Counted from the first letter of the stretch, positions 15,446-24,653 are shown. The stretch: DNA of 64,000 bases from Oribacterium sp. oral taxon 102 (GCF_013394775.1 NZ_JABXYT010000001.1:324501-388500); one strand, 5' to 3'. The notes: a model not told the origin generated them from the sequence alone. Numbers and translations: made by a program.

Positions 15446-18211
15446 CTATCCCTTGTCCGTACGGTATCGTTTTTTCCAAAGCAGGCTCACTGCAAGGAAT
15501 ACAGCGGACAGCAGCATGACGAAGAAATCTGCGGGGATATGTGAAGCATCCGAGGTATGCATCTTCCTGCTTGCACCCCTGACGTCAGGAGAAATCGACG
15601 GCCCCGCTGTCTCCTGCGGTCTGTCTGCACCGAGAAGCTCCTGCTTCAGTACAGACGGAGGAACAGGGCGATTTGCTCCCTTATGCGATCCGCCGCCACC
15701 GCCACCGCCTGAATGATGATCTGACGGGATATCGGACGGGGTCGGGATATCGGACGGGGTCGGGATATTCGACGGGGTCGGAATATTCGACGGGGTCGGC
15801 GGGTCAGACGGAACCGGGGGCTTCGGCGGATCCGGCTGCTTCGTATTGGTGATGGTGAAGCCATCCTCCATGCTTCCTGTTACAGCTCCGATATAGCCGG
15901 CTGCCGGCTCCTCCCGCACTGTATAACGAATCTCACTCCCGCTCGCGGTATACTTCCGCAGATTTCCGAAGCTTCCGCTCCAGCCGCCGGCGGCATTCAG
16001 TTCAATGCTGTCTCCGGTGGGCTCCTCATTCCGAAGGAGATACACTCTCACGAGATCCAATGCCGCGCCGACCCAGCTCTTTTTCACCTTGACAGAAACC
16101 TTGATCGGCTCATCGGTGATGGTTTGCAGCGCTCCGCCGTCCGAGGAAACCGTCAGGGTAAACTCCTCCTCATTCAGATGATATCCTGAGGGAGGGGTTT
16201 TCTCCTTTACCTTATAGTTTCCCTGCGGCAGCACATCCGAGGTTACGGTACCGTCTGCACCGGTGGTCAGCTCGAAGCTCGTCCCGTCCGGCCTGGTTAC
16301 GGTAAATACAGCACCCTCGAGAGGAATACTGTGCTCCTCCGCATCGACCTTTGTCAGCTTGATCCTGCTGGCGAGACTTCCATCCGCGTTTCCGCCTGCA
16401 TCTGCAGCTTTGAACTTTGCACTTTTTTTAACCTCTATATCATTATCCGCTGTCAGCACAGCATTATTCTGCTGCACCCGGCCGTTCTCCAGCGTCGTCC
16501 GATACATAAGTATATAGCTTTGCGTCCCGATATCCCCCAGCGTAAGCGTGAACGATTTTCCATCCGGAGAGAGCACAAGCTTATCGGAAATATCGACAAC
16601 CTCTCCCCAGCTCGCTATAGAGGCATCCTCCCTGTACACGACCTTCTGCAGCTTGAACTGCTCCGTCGTTTGCACTTCCGGGAGGGAGGAGGGGGGGAGG
16701 TAGTGTCCGTTGTTTGTCTGCAGCGCATCTTTGATTACGACATTTTTAAGGTTCTTCCCCTCCTGGTTGATCCGCATGACCCATTTCACGACTCCGGGAT
16801 TCCCCTTCAGATTCTCTCCCCATTTCGCCAGAATATCCTTTACCGGAGGATTCGGCTTGACGATAACAGAGGGCACCGTTGAAGGATCCGCCGGCACAAT
16901 GCCGCCGTTCACCTTAAGCTCAATCTTGTGGGTTTCATTTACCTTGATTGCCTGCTGGTTAAAGTAGGCTTTCAGATGCATATTACCCTTAAGGTCATAT
17001 TTATTATTCGCATCCTCAAGAAAAACCACATGGATATTCCCGCCGCCGGATGTCGCAGATAGATTATTCCGAGTCACACTTGCTCGTGCGATGGCATGCC
17101 CATCCTTATCCAGAAGGTCGAAATCTCCGATGGTTGCGCCATTGGTCAGATTCACCTCCCTGGGGATCTCCACATCGAAGAAATCCCCCGTATGAACCGT
17201 CTCCGGCACCTCCCAGTCTATGTTCAGGCTGAACCCGGCTCCGATCGTCAGCTCCGTTACAGGATCCTTATTCTCCCAGTCCCGAAGCTCAAATTTCGTG
17301 ATCACGGCATTTACGCTCCTGGGCGCGCCCAGCGGCAGCCTCTTCGGCACCGTCAGCGCATAGGGAGAGAATGCGGATACATAAGCTGTCAGCGTGAGAC
17401 TTTCCGCGTCCTCCTCTACCGGAATCGTCTCGACCTCCTCGGGTGCGTCGCCGAAATGATACAGCGTCAGCGCTCCCGCTTCCCTTGCTCTCGCAAGAAA
17501 TGCGGAGCCGGCAGCAAGCGTAAATGTGAGCCTGACATCCTTTTCCGGCTGGACATTTTCTCCGTTTGCGTCAGTGAAGCTGATATCAAAGCCCAAAAGC
17601 TCTGCCTCGGAAAGTCCCGCCCTCTCGGAGAGCTGCTCTGAAAGCGTCTCCTTTTCTGTGCGGTTCAGCGCAGCAATCCGCGGGCTCGTCCCCTCCGGGA
17701 AGCTTCCCTCCGGTGCCATAAGGGAAAGCGTCACACCTTCCTCTGTCTTTTCTCCGGTGATCGGCTCTGTATTCTGCGGCACTGCATTGCCCTGTGTGGA
17801 AGCATCCGCCGCAGTTTGTAGCGGGGTTGCCTCCGGAAGTGCGGAGCCCTCTGCAATCAAAGCCGCTGCAGCTGTCTCCTGCTCCGTACTGTCCTGCTTC
17901 TTTTCGGAATTCTCCTCATTTTCACAGGTCGGCTGCTCCGATTCTGTACTTTTTGACTGTTCCGTCTGCTCTGTATATTGCACAAGAGTGGTTTGCGCCT
18001 GCCCGTCCCCGCTTTGTTTTTCAGCTGCTGTGCCCTGCTCCGCTGCAGCCGACTCCTTCGGCTGAGAGGCCTGCTCCCTCGCCGCAGCCTGCACCACCTC
18101 CGCTTTCTCATCCGCGATCGCGGCCGTCGTGCTCTGCAGCATAAGTCCTGCCGCAAGTGTAACCGTCATCAGCCAGGCAAAAAACCTGTTTCGCCTCTTC
18201 TGTCTCTTCAA
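15446..18211 (-). CDS. Large surface protein with Cna-B/SpaA-like repeats and a C-terminal membrane anchor
   Basis: Putative adhesin or pilin-like wall protein, 921 aa. The best start is TTG at 18211, with AAGGAGG six bases upstream; a TTG nine codons earlier has no ribosome site. Order: basic signal peptide (KRQKRRNRFFAWLM..); a Glu/Gln/Ala/Thr-rich segment; an Ig-like collagen-binding-type region; a SpaA/prealbumin-like domain with LEGAVFTVTRPDGTSFELTT; and a Cna-B domain with YTVREEPAAGYIGAV. A Pro-rich stalk of tandem IPTPS(N/D) hexapeptides and a Gly run follow, then a hydrophobic segment with a basic tail (FFVMLLSAVFLAVSLLWKKR). No LPXTG motif is present, so sortase anchoring is uncertain. 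Lys-Asn isopeptide bonds are likely from the folds. Confidence 0.82.
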   Translation of the reverse strand: MKRQKRRNRFFAWLMTVTLAAGLMLQSTTAAIADEKAEVVQAAAREQASQPKESAAAEQGTAAEKQSGDGQAQTTLVQYTEQTEQSKSTESEQPTCENEENSEKKQDSTEQETAAAALIAEGSALPEATPLQTAADASTQGNAVPQNTEPITGEKTEEGVTLSLMAPEGSFPEGTSPRIAALNRTEKETLSEQLSERAGLSEAELLGFDISFTDANGENVQPEKDVRLTFTLAAGSAFLARAREAGALTLYHFGDAPEEVETIPVEEDAESLTLTAYVSAFSPYALTVPKRLPLGAPRSVNAVITKFELRDWENKDPVTELTIGAGFSLNIDWEVPETVHTGDFFDVEIPREVNLTNGATIGDFDLLDKDGHAIARASVTRNNLSATSGGGNIHVVFLEDANNKYDLKGNMHLKAYFNQQAIKVNETHKIELKVNGGIVPADPSTVPSVIVKPNPPVKDILAKWGENLKGNPGVVKWVMRINQEGKNLKNVVIKDALQTNNGHYLPPSSLPEVQTTEQFKLQKVVYREDASIASWGEVVDISDKLVLSPDGKSFTLTLGDIGTQSYILMYRTTLENGRVQQNNAVLTADNDIEVKKSAKFKAADAGGNADGSLASRIKLTKVDAEEHSIPLEGAVFTVTRPDGTSFELTTGADGTVTSDVLPQGNYKVKEKTPPSGYHLNEEEFTLTVSSDGGALQTITDEPIKVSVKVKKSWVGAALDLVRVYLLRNEEPTGDSIELNAAGGWSGSFGNLRKYTASGSEIRYTVREEPAAGYIGAVTGSMEDGFTITNTKQPDPPKPPVPSDPPTPSNIPTPSNIPTPSDIPTPSDIPSDHHSGGGGGGGSHKGANRPVPPSVLKQELLGADRPQETAGPSISPDVRGASRKMHTSDASHIPADFFVMLLSAVFLAVSLLWKKRYRTDKG
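15722..15810 (-). repeat. 18-base tandem repeats in the stalk of the surface protein
   Basis: About five units close to GGGATATCGGACGGGGTC, each coding a hexapeptide IPTPS(N/D). Copy number could change by slippage or recombination without breaking the frame, altering stalk length. Confidence 0.75.
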
Positions 18212-18393
18212 GGAAACCTCCTTATACTCTGTCCGCAAGCCTCTACGGTACAGTCTAAAAATTGAAAATACAGGCTCTTTTCACCGAAGCCTGTGAAATG
18301 GAATCTCTTTGCTTTATTCTATATTTTATCTGTCAAAAAGTCCAGAAACAGTATGATATAATATAAATAAAATTGATACTTTTTATTTTTTCA

Positions 18394-18450
18394 TAGCAAT
18401 CGTTTCTGTTTCAGCGAATTGCGAAGGGCACCTCTGAATTGCTACGGAAT
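18394..18450 (+). repeat. Dispersed repeat, copy 1 (upstream of recD2)
   Basis: About 55 bases beginning AGCAATCGTTTCTGTTTC that match a second copy near 25592-25650 at most positions. It lies between the AT-rich region and the recD2 ribosome site, in the 292-base gap separating the divergent surface-protein and recD2 genes. Function unknown. Confidence 0.55.
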
Positions 18451-18503
18451 CGGAGCATTATGCGATAACAGAAGAAGTTCTGCGGAAGGAGGCAGCAGAG
18501 CAT

Positions 18504-20720
18504 ATGAATCATCTGCGCTGCGTTGTGGAGCGCATCACGTATCAGAATGCAGAAAACGGCTACTCTGTCATCAAATGCCGGGCGAAAGGATATCAGGATC
18601 TGGTGACGGTGGTTGGCGCCATGCCGGATGTGCATGTGGGGAGCGTTCTGTATCTCGGCGGAAGCTGGCGGATCGACGCGAAGTACGGCAGACAGTTTTC
18701 CATGGAGACCTTCGAGGAAACGCTCCCGGCGACCGTCTACGGCATCGAAAAATATCTGGGCAGTGGTCTGGTGAGGGGTGTGGGACCGAAGTTCGCTGGC
18801 CGCATTGTGAAGCAGTTCGGTGCGGATACCCTCAAGGTCATCGAAGAGGCCCCGGACCGGCTTCTTGAAGTTACCGGTATCGGCAGGCTTCGGGTAGAGC
18901 GCATTAAGAAAAGCTGGCAGGAGCAGAAGGAAATCAAGAACATCATGCTGTTTTTGCAGAGCCATGACGTCTCCACATCTCATGCCGCCAAGATTTATAA
19001 AACCTACGGCAACAACAGTATCAAGGTGGTGCAGGAGAATCCTTACCGCCTGGCGGATGACATCTGGGGTGTCGGCTTCAAGACGGCGGATAGCATCGCG
19101 GAAAAGATGGGCTTTGACCATGAGAAATACGTCCGTCTCCGCAGCGGCATCCTGTACACTCTGAATAAGCTCTCGGATGACGGTCACTGCTATGCCACAC
19201 GGGAAATGCTCTTGAAGACCGGTGCGGAGCTTCTGGCTGTGGAGGACAATGTGCTCTCCGTAACGCTGGAGGAGATGATTCGTGCAGAGGACGTCATTAC
19301 GGAGCCGATTCCGCTTCCGAAAGATGCAGCGCCGGGTGCCGCACCGGAGAAGGCCATCTATCTTCCTCCCTTCTATTTCTCGGAGATCGGTACGGCAAAA
19401 CGCCTGGGCGCGATCTATGGAAATGCGGAAGGCATTCATGTGAATCCTGCAGGCCTTGCCGAGCGCATCAGCCGCCGCACAGGCATGCAATACGATGAGA
19501 TCCAGATGCAGGCGATCCTGACGGCAGTTCAGAGCAAGGTTCTGGTGCTGACGGGCGGACCGGGCACCGGAAAGACCACTACGACGCTTGGAATCATCAC
19601 GGCCTTCCGGGAAGCCGGCGCGAAGATTCTGCTGGCTGCACCGACCGGCCGGGCAGCGAAGCGCTTGTCCGAGGTGACCGGAATGGAAGCAAAGACAATA
19701 CATCGGCTGTTGGAGGTGAAGCCGTCGGAGGGGTATCAGAAAAATGAAGAGAACCCGTTGGAAGGCGATGTGCTGATCGTGGACGAGTGCTCTATGATCG
19801 ATATCATACTGATGTACAATCTCCTGAAAGCGATTCCGGATACAATGACGGTGATTCTGGTCGGTGATACCGATCAGCTTCCCAGCGTCGGCGCGGGAAA
19901 CGTGCTGCGGGACATCATCGACTCCGGAAGCTTCCCGGTTTCCCGTCTCACCCGGATCTTTCGGCAGGCGCAGACCAGCCGGATTATCATGAATGCCCAC
20001 CGCATCAACAGCGGCAGGATGCCCGACATCAGCAACGGCGTGAAGAGCGATTTCTTTTTCATGGATATGGAAACCCGGGCGCAGAAGAAGGGACTGGATC
20101 CGGAGGACAGTGCCGTTTTGGCAGAAGAAGCGGCACAGACCATTTCCGAGCTTGTAGCTGCCAAGCTCTCCGGCTATTACCGAACCCCCTCCGCAGAGAT
20201 TCAGGTTCTGACTCCCATGCAGCGCGGCGTGGTCGGTGCAGCAAATCTGAATCAGGCATTGCAGCAGGCACTGAACCCCGGCGATCAAGGCTTAAAGCGC
20301 GGCGGATATCTCTTTAAAGCCCGAGATAAGGTGATGCAGATTCGCAACAATTATGATAAAGAAGTCTTCAATGGGGATATCGGCGTCATCGAGTCCGTGG
20401 ATCTGGAGAAACGGGAACTGACGGTTCGTTTTGATGATCGTTCCGTAACCTATGACGTGACAGAGCTGGATGAGCTTGTGCTTGCATATGCTGCCACGAT
20501 CCATAAATCTCAGGGCTCGGAATATCCTATCGTCGTAATCCCGATTCTCATGAACCACTACGTCATGCTGCAGCGGAACCTCATTTATACCGGGATTACG
20601 AGAGCGAAGAAGGTGCTCGTGCTGCTCGGAACAAAGAAGGCGCTCGGCTATGCCGTGCGGAATGTGACCGTCAGCAAACGGAATACCATGCTGAAGGAGC
20701 GGCTGCAGAGGCTACCTTGA
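18504..20720 (+). CDS. recD2: RecD2-type ATP-dependent DNA helicase
   Basis: 5'-3' DNA helicase of superfamily 1B, 738 aa, matching the usual length of about 740 for the RecBC-independent RecD2 group. The N-terminal part has the tandem helix-hairpin-helix-like region (YLGSGLVRGVGPKFAGRIV, EVTGIGRLRVERIKKSW). The motor has Walker A GGPGTGKTTT, motif II VDECSMID, GDTDQLPSVG, and the C-terminal AATIHKSQGSEYP with YTGITRAKK. ATG 18504 follows GGAAGGAGGCAGCAGAGCAT, a slightly long spacing. It is a stand-alone gene in genome maintenance; a hairpin at 20758-20785 may end its transcript. Confidence 0.93.
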   Translation: MNHLRCVVERITYQNAENGYSVIKCRAKGYQDLVTVVGAMPDVHVGSVLYLGGSWRIDAKYGRQFSMETFEETLPATVYGIEKYLGSGLVRGVGPKFAGRIVKQFGADTLKVIEEAPDRLLEVTGIGRLRVERIKKSWQEQKEIKNIMLFLQSHDVSTSHAAKIYKTYGNNSIKVVQENPYRLADDIWGVGFKTADSIAEKMGFDHEKYVRLRSGILYTLNKLSDDGHCYATREMLLKTGAELLAVEDNVLSVTLEEMIRAEDVITEPIPLPKDAAPGAAPEKAIYLPPFYFSEIGTAKRLGAIYGNAEGIHVNPAGLAERISRRTGMQYDEIQMQAILTAVQSKVLVLTGGPGTGKTTTTLGIITAFREAGAKILLAAPTGRAAKRLSEVTGMEAKTIHRLLEVKPSEGYQKNEENPLEGDVLIVDECSMIDIILMYNLLKAIPDTMTVILVGDTDQLPSVGAGNVLRDIIDSGSFPVSRLTRIFRQAQTSRIIMNAHRINSGRMPDISNGVKSDFFFMDMETRAQKKGLDPEDSAVLAEEAAQTISELVAAKLSGYYRTPSAEIQVLTPMQRGVVGAANLNQALQQALNPGDQGLKRGGYLFKARDKVMQIRNNYDKEVFNGDIGVIESVDLEKRELTVRFDDRSVTYDVTELDELVLAYAATIHKSQGSEYPIVVIPILMNHYVMLQRNLIYTGITRAKKVLVLLGTKKALGYAVRNVTVSKRNTMLKERLQRLP

Positions 20721-20757
20721 AAAATGGCACGGCATCCTGCTGCGGCCACAGTAAAAT

Positions 20758-20788
20758 TGGCTGTGCCATAAATTTGGCACGGCCATTT
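20758..20788 (+). terminator. Hairpin after recD2 (probable terminator)
   Basis: 11-bp stem TGGCTGTGCCA / TGGCACGGCCA with one G-U pair and loop TAAATT, followed by only TTT. The short T-run makes it a weak terminator candidate. Confidence 0.5.
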
Positions 20789-20928
20789 GGGAATGCCTGA
20801 TTTATTGGCAGAAGCGATCCTGTTAAAATAAAAATGAAAGGGAGGCTGCACGATACAACGGGGCGGCCCGGAGCCCTGGAAAAGGATTGTCCGGATCTTT
20901 GTCTTGATCTATGGAAGGGAGGAGCGGA

Positions 20929-21411
20929 ATGGCAAAATTCTGTAGGTACTGCGGCGCACCATTGACGCCGAAAGCGAAGTTCTGTAGCAAATGCGGAAAA
21001 CAAATTACCGAGGTACAGGCGGCAAAGTCAGGTGACGTTCAGACGGCTCCTGTCCGGAAAGAAAAAAACGGAAAGAAAACGATCAGCATGATTGCGCTGC
21101 TGCTTGTTTTGCTGGTCTCGGGAAGCGGTGCAGCATTGTATTTTGCCTTTTTCCGAGCGGAAGCGTTTAAGGGAAAAACGGAGCAGGTCTATGATGCAGA
21201 ACAAGCGGGCACGATACTGGATTATGCGAGAAGGCTGGAGAAAGCAGGCAACTACCAGGCGGCGGAAGCGGTCTATTCTCTGCTTCCGAAGGGTATCGGT
21301 GCAGATCTGATAGAAAAAGAGAAGGAGAAGATCCCTCCTATGCAGGCGCAGGAGGAGCTGGAAAAGCTGGACAAAATATTTGGCTCCCGGACAGGAGGTG
21401 AGGGGAAATGA
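20929..21411 (+). CDS. Zinc-ribbon membrane protein
   Basis: Protein of 160 aa. It opens with a double zinc knuckle, FCRYCGAPLTPKAKFCSKCG (residues 4-23), then a basic linker and one transmembrane segment (about residues 50-72, ISMIALLLVLLVSGSGAALY). The C-terminal part is helical and charged, probably outside the membrane. ATG 20929 follows GGGAGGAGCGG; an earlier ATG at 20911 has no ribosome site. The stop overlaps the start of the secreted protein gene (ATGA at 21408), so the two are made together. Such zinc-ribbon anchors are common and their function is usually unknown. Confidence 0.75.
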   Translation: MAKFCRYCGAPLTPKAKFCSKCGKQITEVQAAKSGDVQTAPVRKEKNGKKTISMIALLLVLLVSGSGAALYFAFFRAEAFKGKTEQVYDAEQAGTILDYARRLEKAGNYQAAEAVYSLLPKGIGADLIEKEKEKIPPMQAQEELEKLDKIFGSRTGGEGK

Positions 21412-23339
21412 GAAAAACAGTTACCGTGTTCTGGAGTGTTCTGCTTGCCATGGCTTTGACGGTGCAGCCTGTCCATGCAGAAGCTCCCACGACCGATGGG
21501 GAGAGGGAGGAATCCGCGCTGCTGTTGTCTGACGATTCGGAGGTGCCGGCAGAGGGGGAGGAATCTCCGGTGCCGGATGATATATGGGACGGTGCGTATA
21601 CGGAGTTTAAGGGACCGGATGGTCAGGTAACGACCGTATTTGACAACGGCAGTGTAGTGACAGAATACCGCGACGGCAGTGCAGAGGGTGTAGATTACAG
21701 GGGAAACCGGCATTTCAAGGACAGCGAAGGAAATCACACCGTGCGGACTACGAGCGGCGAGTCTGCGACAGAGTATAAGGATGGCAGGCGTTCCTATACG
21801 GATAAGAACGGGATCACAACCTGTATCAATACGGATGGGAGTGCTTCTGAAACCTACGAGAATTACGGCATCGTGATCGAATACGACGCCGAAGGGGAAA
21901 GAACCGGTATAGGCTTTGTCGGAAGCAATGAGAGAATCCCTGCGGACGAGGACGGAGATTTCGAGGAGGGCGCGATAAAGGGGCCGAACGGCGCGTCACT
22001 TACATACAGTGCGGAAGAGAGCCATATGGTCGCAGTCGCCCCGAGCGGGCGAATATTGGATTATACCATCTCCGGCTCTCCGAACAGCAAGGACGGGCAG
22101 CAGGAAACTTTAGAAATGAAGGATCCGGATGGAACACATAGCGTCTTTGAACGAAAAACGACCACTCGCCTCGGAGCTGACAGGATGCCTGCCGGAACAA
22201 GAGAGAGCGTTTACGGATACACGGCCACTCCGGATGGAGACAAATATGAGCAGGAATGGAGCATTGTCCGCGATAAAGAGGAGAACCCCACAGCAATTGA
22301 GAAGAATGTACAGCAGTGGAACAGTGCAGATGGATCGACCCTCTGGTTTGACGGAAACAGCCAGGCTATGGCGTTCAGAAATCCCACGACAGGCGAGACT
22401 ATGGTTACGGATGGGAAAGGCCGGCTCGTAGAGCTGAAAACGGATACCGTTCGGTGGAACGCATCCTACAATGAGGACGGGGACATCATAGCCGCTGACT
22501 TCACGGATTCGGAGGAGGGACTGGAGATCGCTGTGAGACCGGATGGCGGCGGAAGCCTCACGACTATCACGGATTCGAAAGAGGGGATAGAGATTGTCAG
22601 CAGACCGGATGGCAGCGGAAGCTTCACGACGCCGGAGGGGGTCTACACTTCGGATGGAGAAGGCAATGCTTTCAAGGATGGAGTGCAGATCATGAAGGAT
22701 GGCGAATTCCTCCCGGGCTATGAAACATACGGAAGAGTCCCCGAGAAGAAGGCAGCGGACAGCAGCACACCAGATGACGATGCGCAGGATTTCGGAGAAA
22801 CAGATACGCAGGGAGGATTTTTGCCAAAGGAAGCATCCGAAGAGGCGGAAGGGCAGTCAAAGGCATCGCAGCCGGATGAAAAGGCAGGACAGACGGCGGC
22901 ACCGCAGACGGATGAGGTCGGAGGCAGCTACAGCATGACGACGGTTGACTGCTATGGCACAACGGATACGTTTCCTGCGAGGGTGGTTCTCTATGCGGAT
23001 GGAAGTATGGAACTGCGTTTTGCGCAGCATATGACGACCATCGGTGATGATTTCAGCATGTCGCTTGACATGGAACATACCGGTCCGGAAGAGTGCCTGA
23101 AGGGAACCTTTGATCAGGCGTCCAATACCTTCATCGGGATGGGAGATAAAAAAATAGAAATGCATACGGACGAGCAGACGGGCATATCCATACCTACGAC
23201 GTCATTCTGGAACATGTTCCCGACCAAAATAAAATTTGACCCGTCCTTTGCTTCCGCCTCCGGCTCGCTGGCAGAGGGGGAGGTCGTAATGGGCGTACCG
23301 ATCACAGTGCAGATCACCATGAAAAGAGAAGGAGGTTAA
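21408..23339 (+). CDS. Secreted protein rich in short DG-type repeats, family not recognised
   Basis: Exported protein, 643 aa, with a classic signal peptide (MRKTVTVFWSVLLAMALTV, cleavage after VHA). Residues about 50-400 consist of short, irregular beta-hairpin-like units with the pattern aromatic-x-DG-x-x-T/V (for example TTVFDNGSVVTEYRDGSAEG, then YKDGRRSYTDKNGITTC). They resemble YD- or MORN-like strand repeats without matching either well. A pair of closely similar units (EIAVRPDGGGSLTTITDS, EIVSRPDGSGSFTT) shows internal duplication. An Ala/Gln/Asp-rich linker (about 430-505) leads to a C-terminal domain of about 130 residues. Translationally coupled to the zinc-ribbon protein upstream. 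Function unknown. Confidence 0.7.
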   Translation: MRKTVTVFWSVLLAMALTVQPVHAEAPTTDGEREESALLLSDDSEVPAEGEESPVPDDIWDGAYTEFKGPDGQVTTVFDNGSVVTEYRDGSAEGVDYRGNRHFKDSEGNHTVRTTSGESATEYKDGRRSYTDKNGITTCINTDGSASETYENYGIVIEYDAEGERTGIGFVGSNERIPADEDGDFEEGAIKGPNGASLTYSAEESHMVAVAPSGRILDYTISGSPNSKDGQQETLEMKDPDGTHSVFERKTTTRLGADRMPAGTRESVYGYTATPDGDKYEQEWSIVRDKEENPTAIEKNVQQWNSADGSTLWFDGNSQAMAFRNPTTGETMVTDGKGRLVELKTDTVRWNASYNEDGDIIAADFTDSEEGLEIAVRPDGGGSLTTITDSKEGIEIVSRPDGSGSFTTPEGVYTSDGEGNAFKDGVQIMKDGEFLPGYETYGRVPEKKAADSSTPDDDAQDFGETDTQGGFLPKEASEEAEGQSKASQPDEKAGQTAAPQTDEVGGSYSMTTVDCYGTTDTFPARVVLYADGSMELRFAQHMTTIGDDFSMSLDMEHTGPEECLKGTFDQASNTFIGMGDKKIEMHTDEQTGISIPTTSFWNMFPTKIKFDPSFASASGSLAEGEVVMGVPITVQITMKREGG

Positions 23340-23514
23340 TGATGATCCTGCTTTTATCCGGCACTTCGAGATACCGCTCATCACCTCGGAATTCATACAG
23401 ATTTCTACAGCCGGTGACTGCAGCCTTGGCCTGTATTTCCAAACGATATGGCACCACGCCACCCATCGGTTTCACAACACCGTAAAAGTCAGAGAGAAAG
23501 CTTATGGCAGACAT
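23314..23514 (-). CDS. Possible small protein, unrecognised
   Basis: A 67-codon frame starting MSAISFLSDFYGVVKPMGGV, convergent with and overlapping the last 26 bases of the secreted-protein gene. The composition looks protein-like and the frame is open further upstream to 23661, but there is no clear ribosome site and I know no family. It may be a gene remnant. It occupies most of the gap between the secreted-protein gene and the tRNA terminator. Confidence 0.25.
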   Translation of the reverse strand: MSAISFLSDFYGVVKPMGGVVPYRLEIQAKAAVTGCRNLYEFRGDERYLEVPDKSRIIINLLLFSW

Positions 23515-23591
23515 AATTATCAGCGCATAAAAGACGCTTTCTCTGCTGGAAAGAATTTCTCTCCGACAGGAGATTCCCCCTAATTTATATG

Positions 23592-23624
23592 AAAAAGCGG
23601 TAATGATTTTGTTGTCATTACCGC
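23592..23624 (-). terminator. Intrinsic terminator downstream of tRNA-Arg
   Basis: Perfect 10-bp stem GCGGTAATGA (23597-23606) with TCATTACCGC (23615-23624), 8-base loop, followed on the minus strand by TTTTTC. Confidence 0.9.
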
Positions 23625-23634
23625 TGGAAATGGA

Positions 23635-23706
23635 TGTTCCCTGCGGGAATCGAACCCACAACTAGTGCTTAGGAGGCGCTTGTTATATCCATTTAACTAA
23701 GGGAAC
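23635..23706 (-). tRNA. tRNA-Arg (anticodon CCT)
   Basis: Read on the minus strand the cloverleaf closes: acceptor GTTCCCT/AGGGAAC, D-arm GTTA/TAAC, anticodon loop CTCCTAA, T-arm GTGGG-TTCGATT-CCCGC, discriminator A, 72 nt in all. One C-A mismatch sits in the middle of the anticodon stem. CCA is not encoded. It decodes AGG. The terminator lies 11 bases downstream. Confidence 0.92.
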
Positions 23707-24050
23707 AAATGCTGTATTTCCGGGCTTTTTCGGCCCTTTGGCTACGGTTGCCATATCTATGAATCAAATCACTTGGTGATGAAATTCCATTCCTTTTTAC
23801 TCTGACGTTTTTGTTCTTTTCCGGAAGGAATCGAACTTTAAGGCTATCACTTCTTAACCTACGTCGGGTTCAGCCGTGGCTTAACCCTGGGAGACGGCCC
23901 CGCTATCCTGCTGTGTATGGAAACGCAGCGCTCTGCAACATCGTTAATACTAGCACAGGCGATGCGGGAAAGCAAGGTAAAGTGTGGAAAAATCATTGCG
24001 GGAGACAGGCGTATGAAATGTGGATTGTGCCGTCTCATTTATTGCAATTT
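23707..24050. other. Gap without a recognisable gene
   Basis: The stretch between tRNA-Arg and the methyltransferase gene holds no coding frame I can support on either strand. A GTTCGATTCC sequence on the minus strand (near 23827) recalls a tRNA T-arm, but no acceptor or anticodon arms can be built around it. The tRNA-Arg promoter should lie just right of 23706. Confidence 0.5.
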
Positions 24051-24653
24051 CTATTTCTTCGTCATGAAAGCCACGGCACAGGGGATGCGCCCCGAAGCAA
24101 GCTGCATTTTCACATCTGGATATCCGGCATTCAGGAAGAATTGCCGGTAGCTGTCCTGGTCAAACTGCCGCTTGAATGCGGCACCTGCTTTTCCTGCGGC
24201 CCGGGAAAAGCGGCTGGCTCTACCCTTCTGATCCCGATTCAGGTAGGTGGGGAGGATCAGCATTCCGTCAGGCTTGCAAACTCGGTTCAGCTCGTGAAGT
24301 GCTTTCAGGGGTTCATCCAACAAATGGAGCACATTCCCTGCGACCACCTTGTCGAAGGTGTTGTCCGGGAAATCCAGCGACAGAATATTTGCCTGCTGAA
24401 ACCTTATATTTTTGAAAGCGGCGCAATTTTTCCCGGCACGCTTCAGCATTCTCGGCGCAAAATCTGTCGCGATAAGTGACGCGCACTTTCCTGCAATCAC
24501 AGTGCTTAGCAGCCCTGTTCCGCAGGCGCATTCCAGCACATGGTCTTCTGGCTCAATCAGATCGCTTATGATTTTTTTCAGTGCCCTATGCGTTTTCCTG
24601 TTGATGACATTGACGAATATGTCATATACGCCTGCCACGTTATTCCAAAACAT
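24051..24653 (-). CDS. SAM-dependent class I methyltransferase
   Basis: Cytoplasmic methyltransferase of 200 aa (Methyltransf_11/UbiE-like fold). Motif I is VLECACGTGLLS near residue 40, the acidic residue after strand 2 is in IATDFAPRML, and NTFDKVVAGNVLHLL is motif post-I/II. The N-terminus MFWNNVAGVYDIFVNVINR is typical of UbiE-like small-molecule methyltransferases. No substrate can be named. The gene lies downstream of the DUF134-NifX gene on the same strand with an 85-base gap, so co-expression is possible; a link to metal or metalloid handling is speculation. Confidence 0.82.
   Translation of the reverse strand: MFWNNVAGVYDIFVNVINRKTHRALKKIISDLIEPEDHVLECACGTGLLSTVIAGKCASLIATDFAPRMLKRAGKNCAAFKNIRFQQANILSLDFPDNTFDKVVAGNVLHLLDEPLKALHELNRVCKPDGMLILPTYLNRDQKGRASRFSRAAGKAGAAFKRQFDQDSYRQFFLNAGYPDVKMQLASGRIPCAVAFMTKK

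Noticed and set aside
18411..20288. Very long minus-strand open frame opposite recD2
   Set aside because: RecD2 on the plus strand has every helicase motif. The opposite frame has no ribosome site or family features and reflects GC-rich codon bias. The same applies to long opposite frames at 1901-3184, 4698-6113, 25696-27606 and 28172-30439.
23815..23885. A second tRNA on the minus strand (GTTCGATTCC)
   Set aside because: Only a T-loop-like sequence is present. No acceptor stem, D-arm or anticodon arm can be paired around it.
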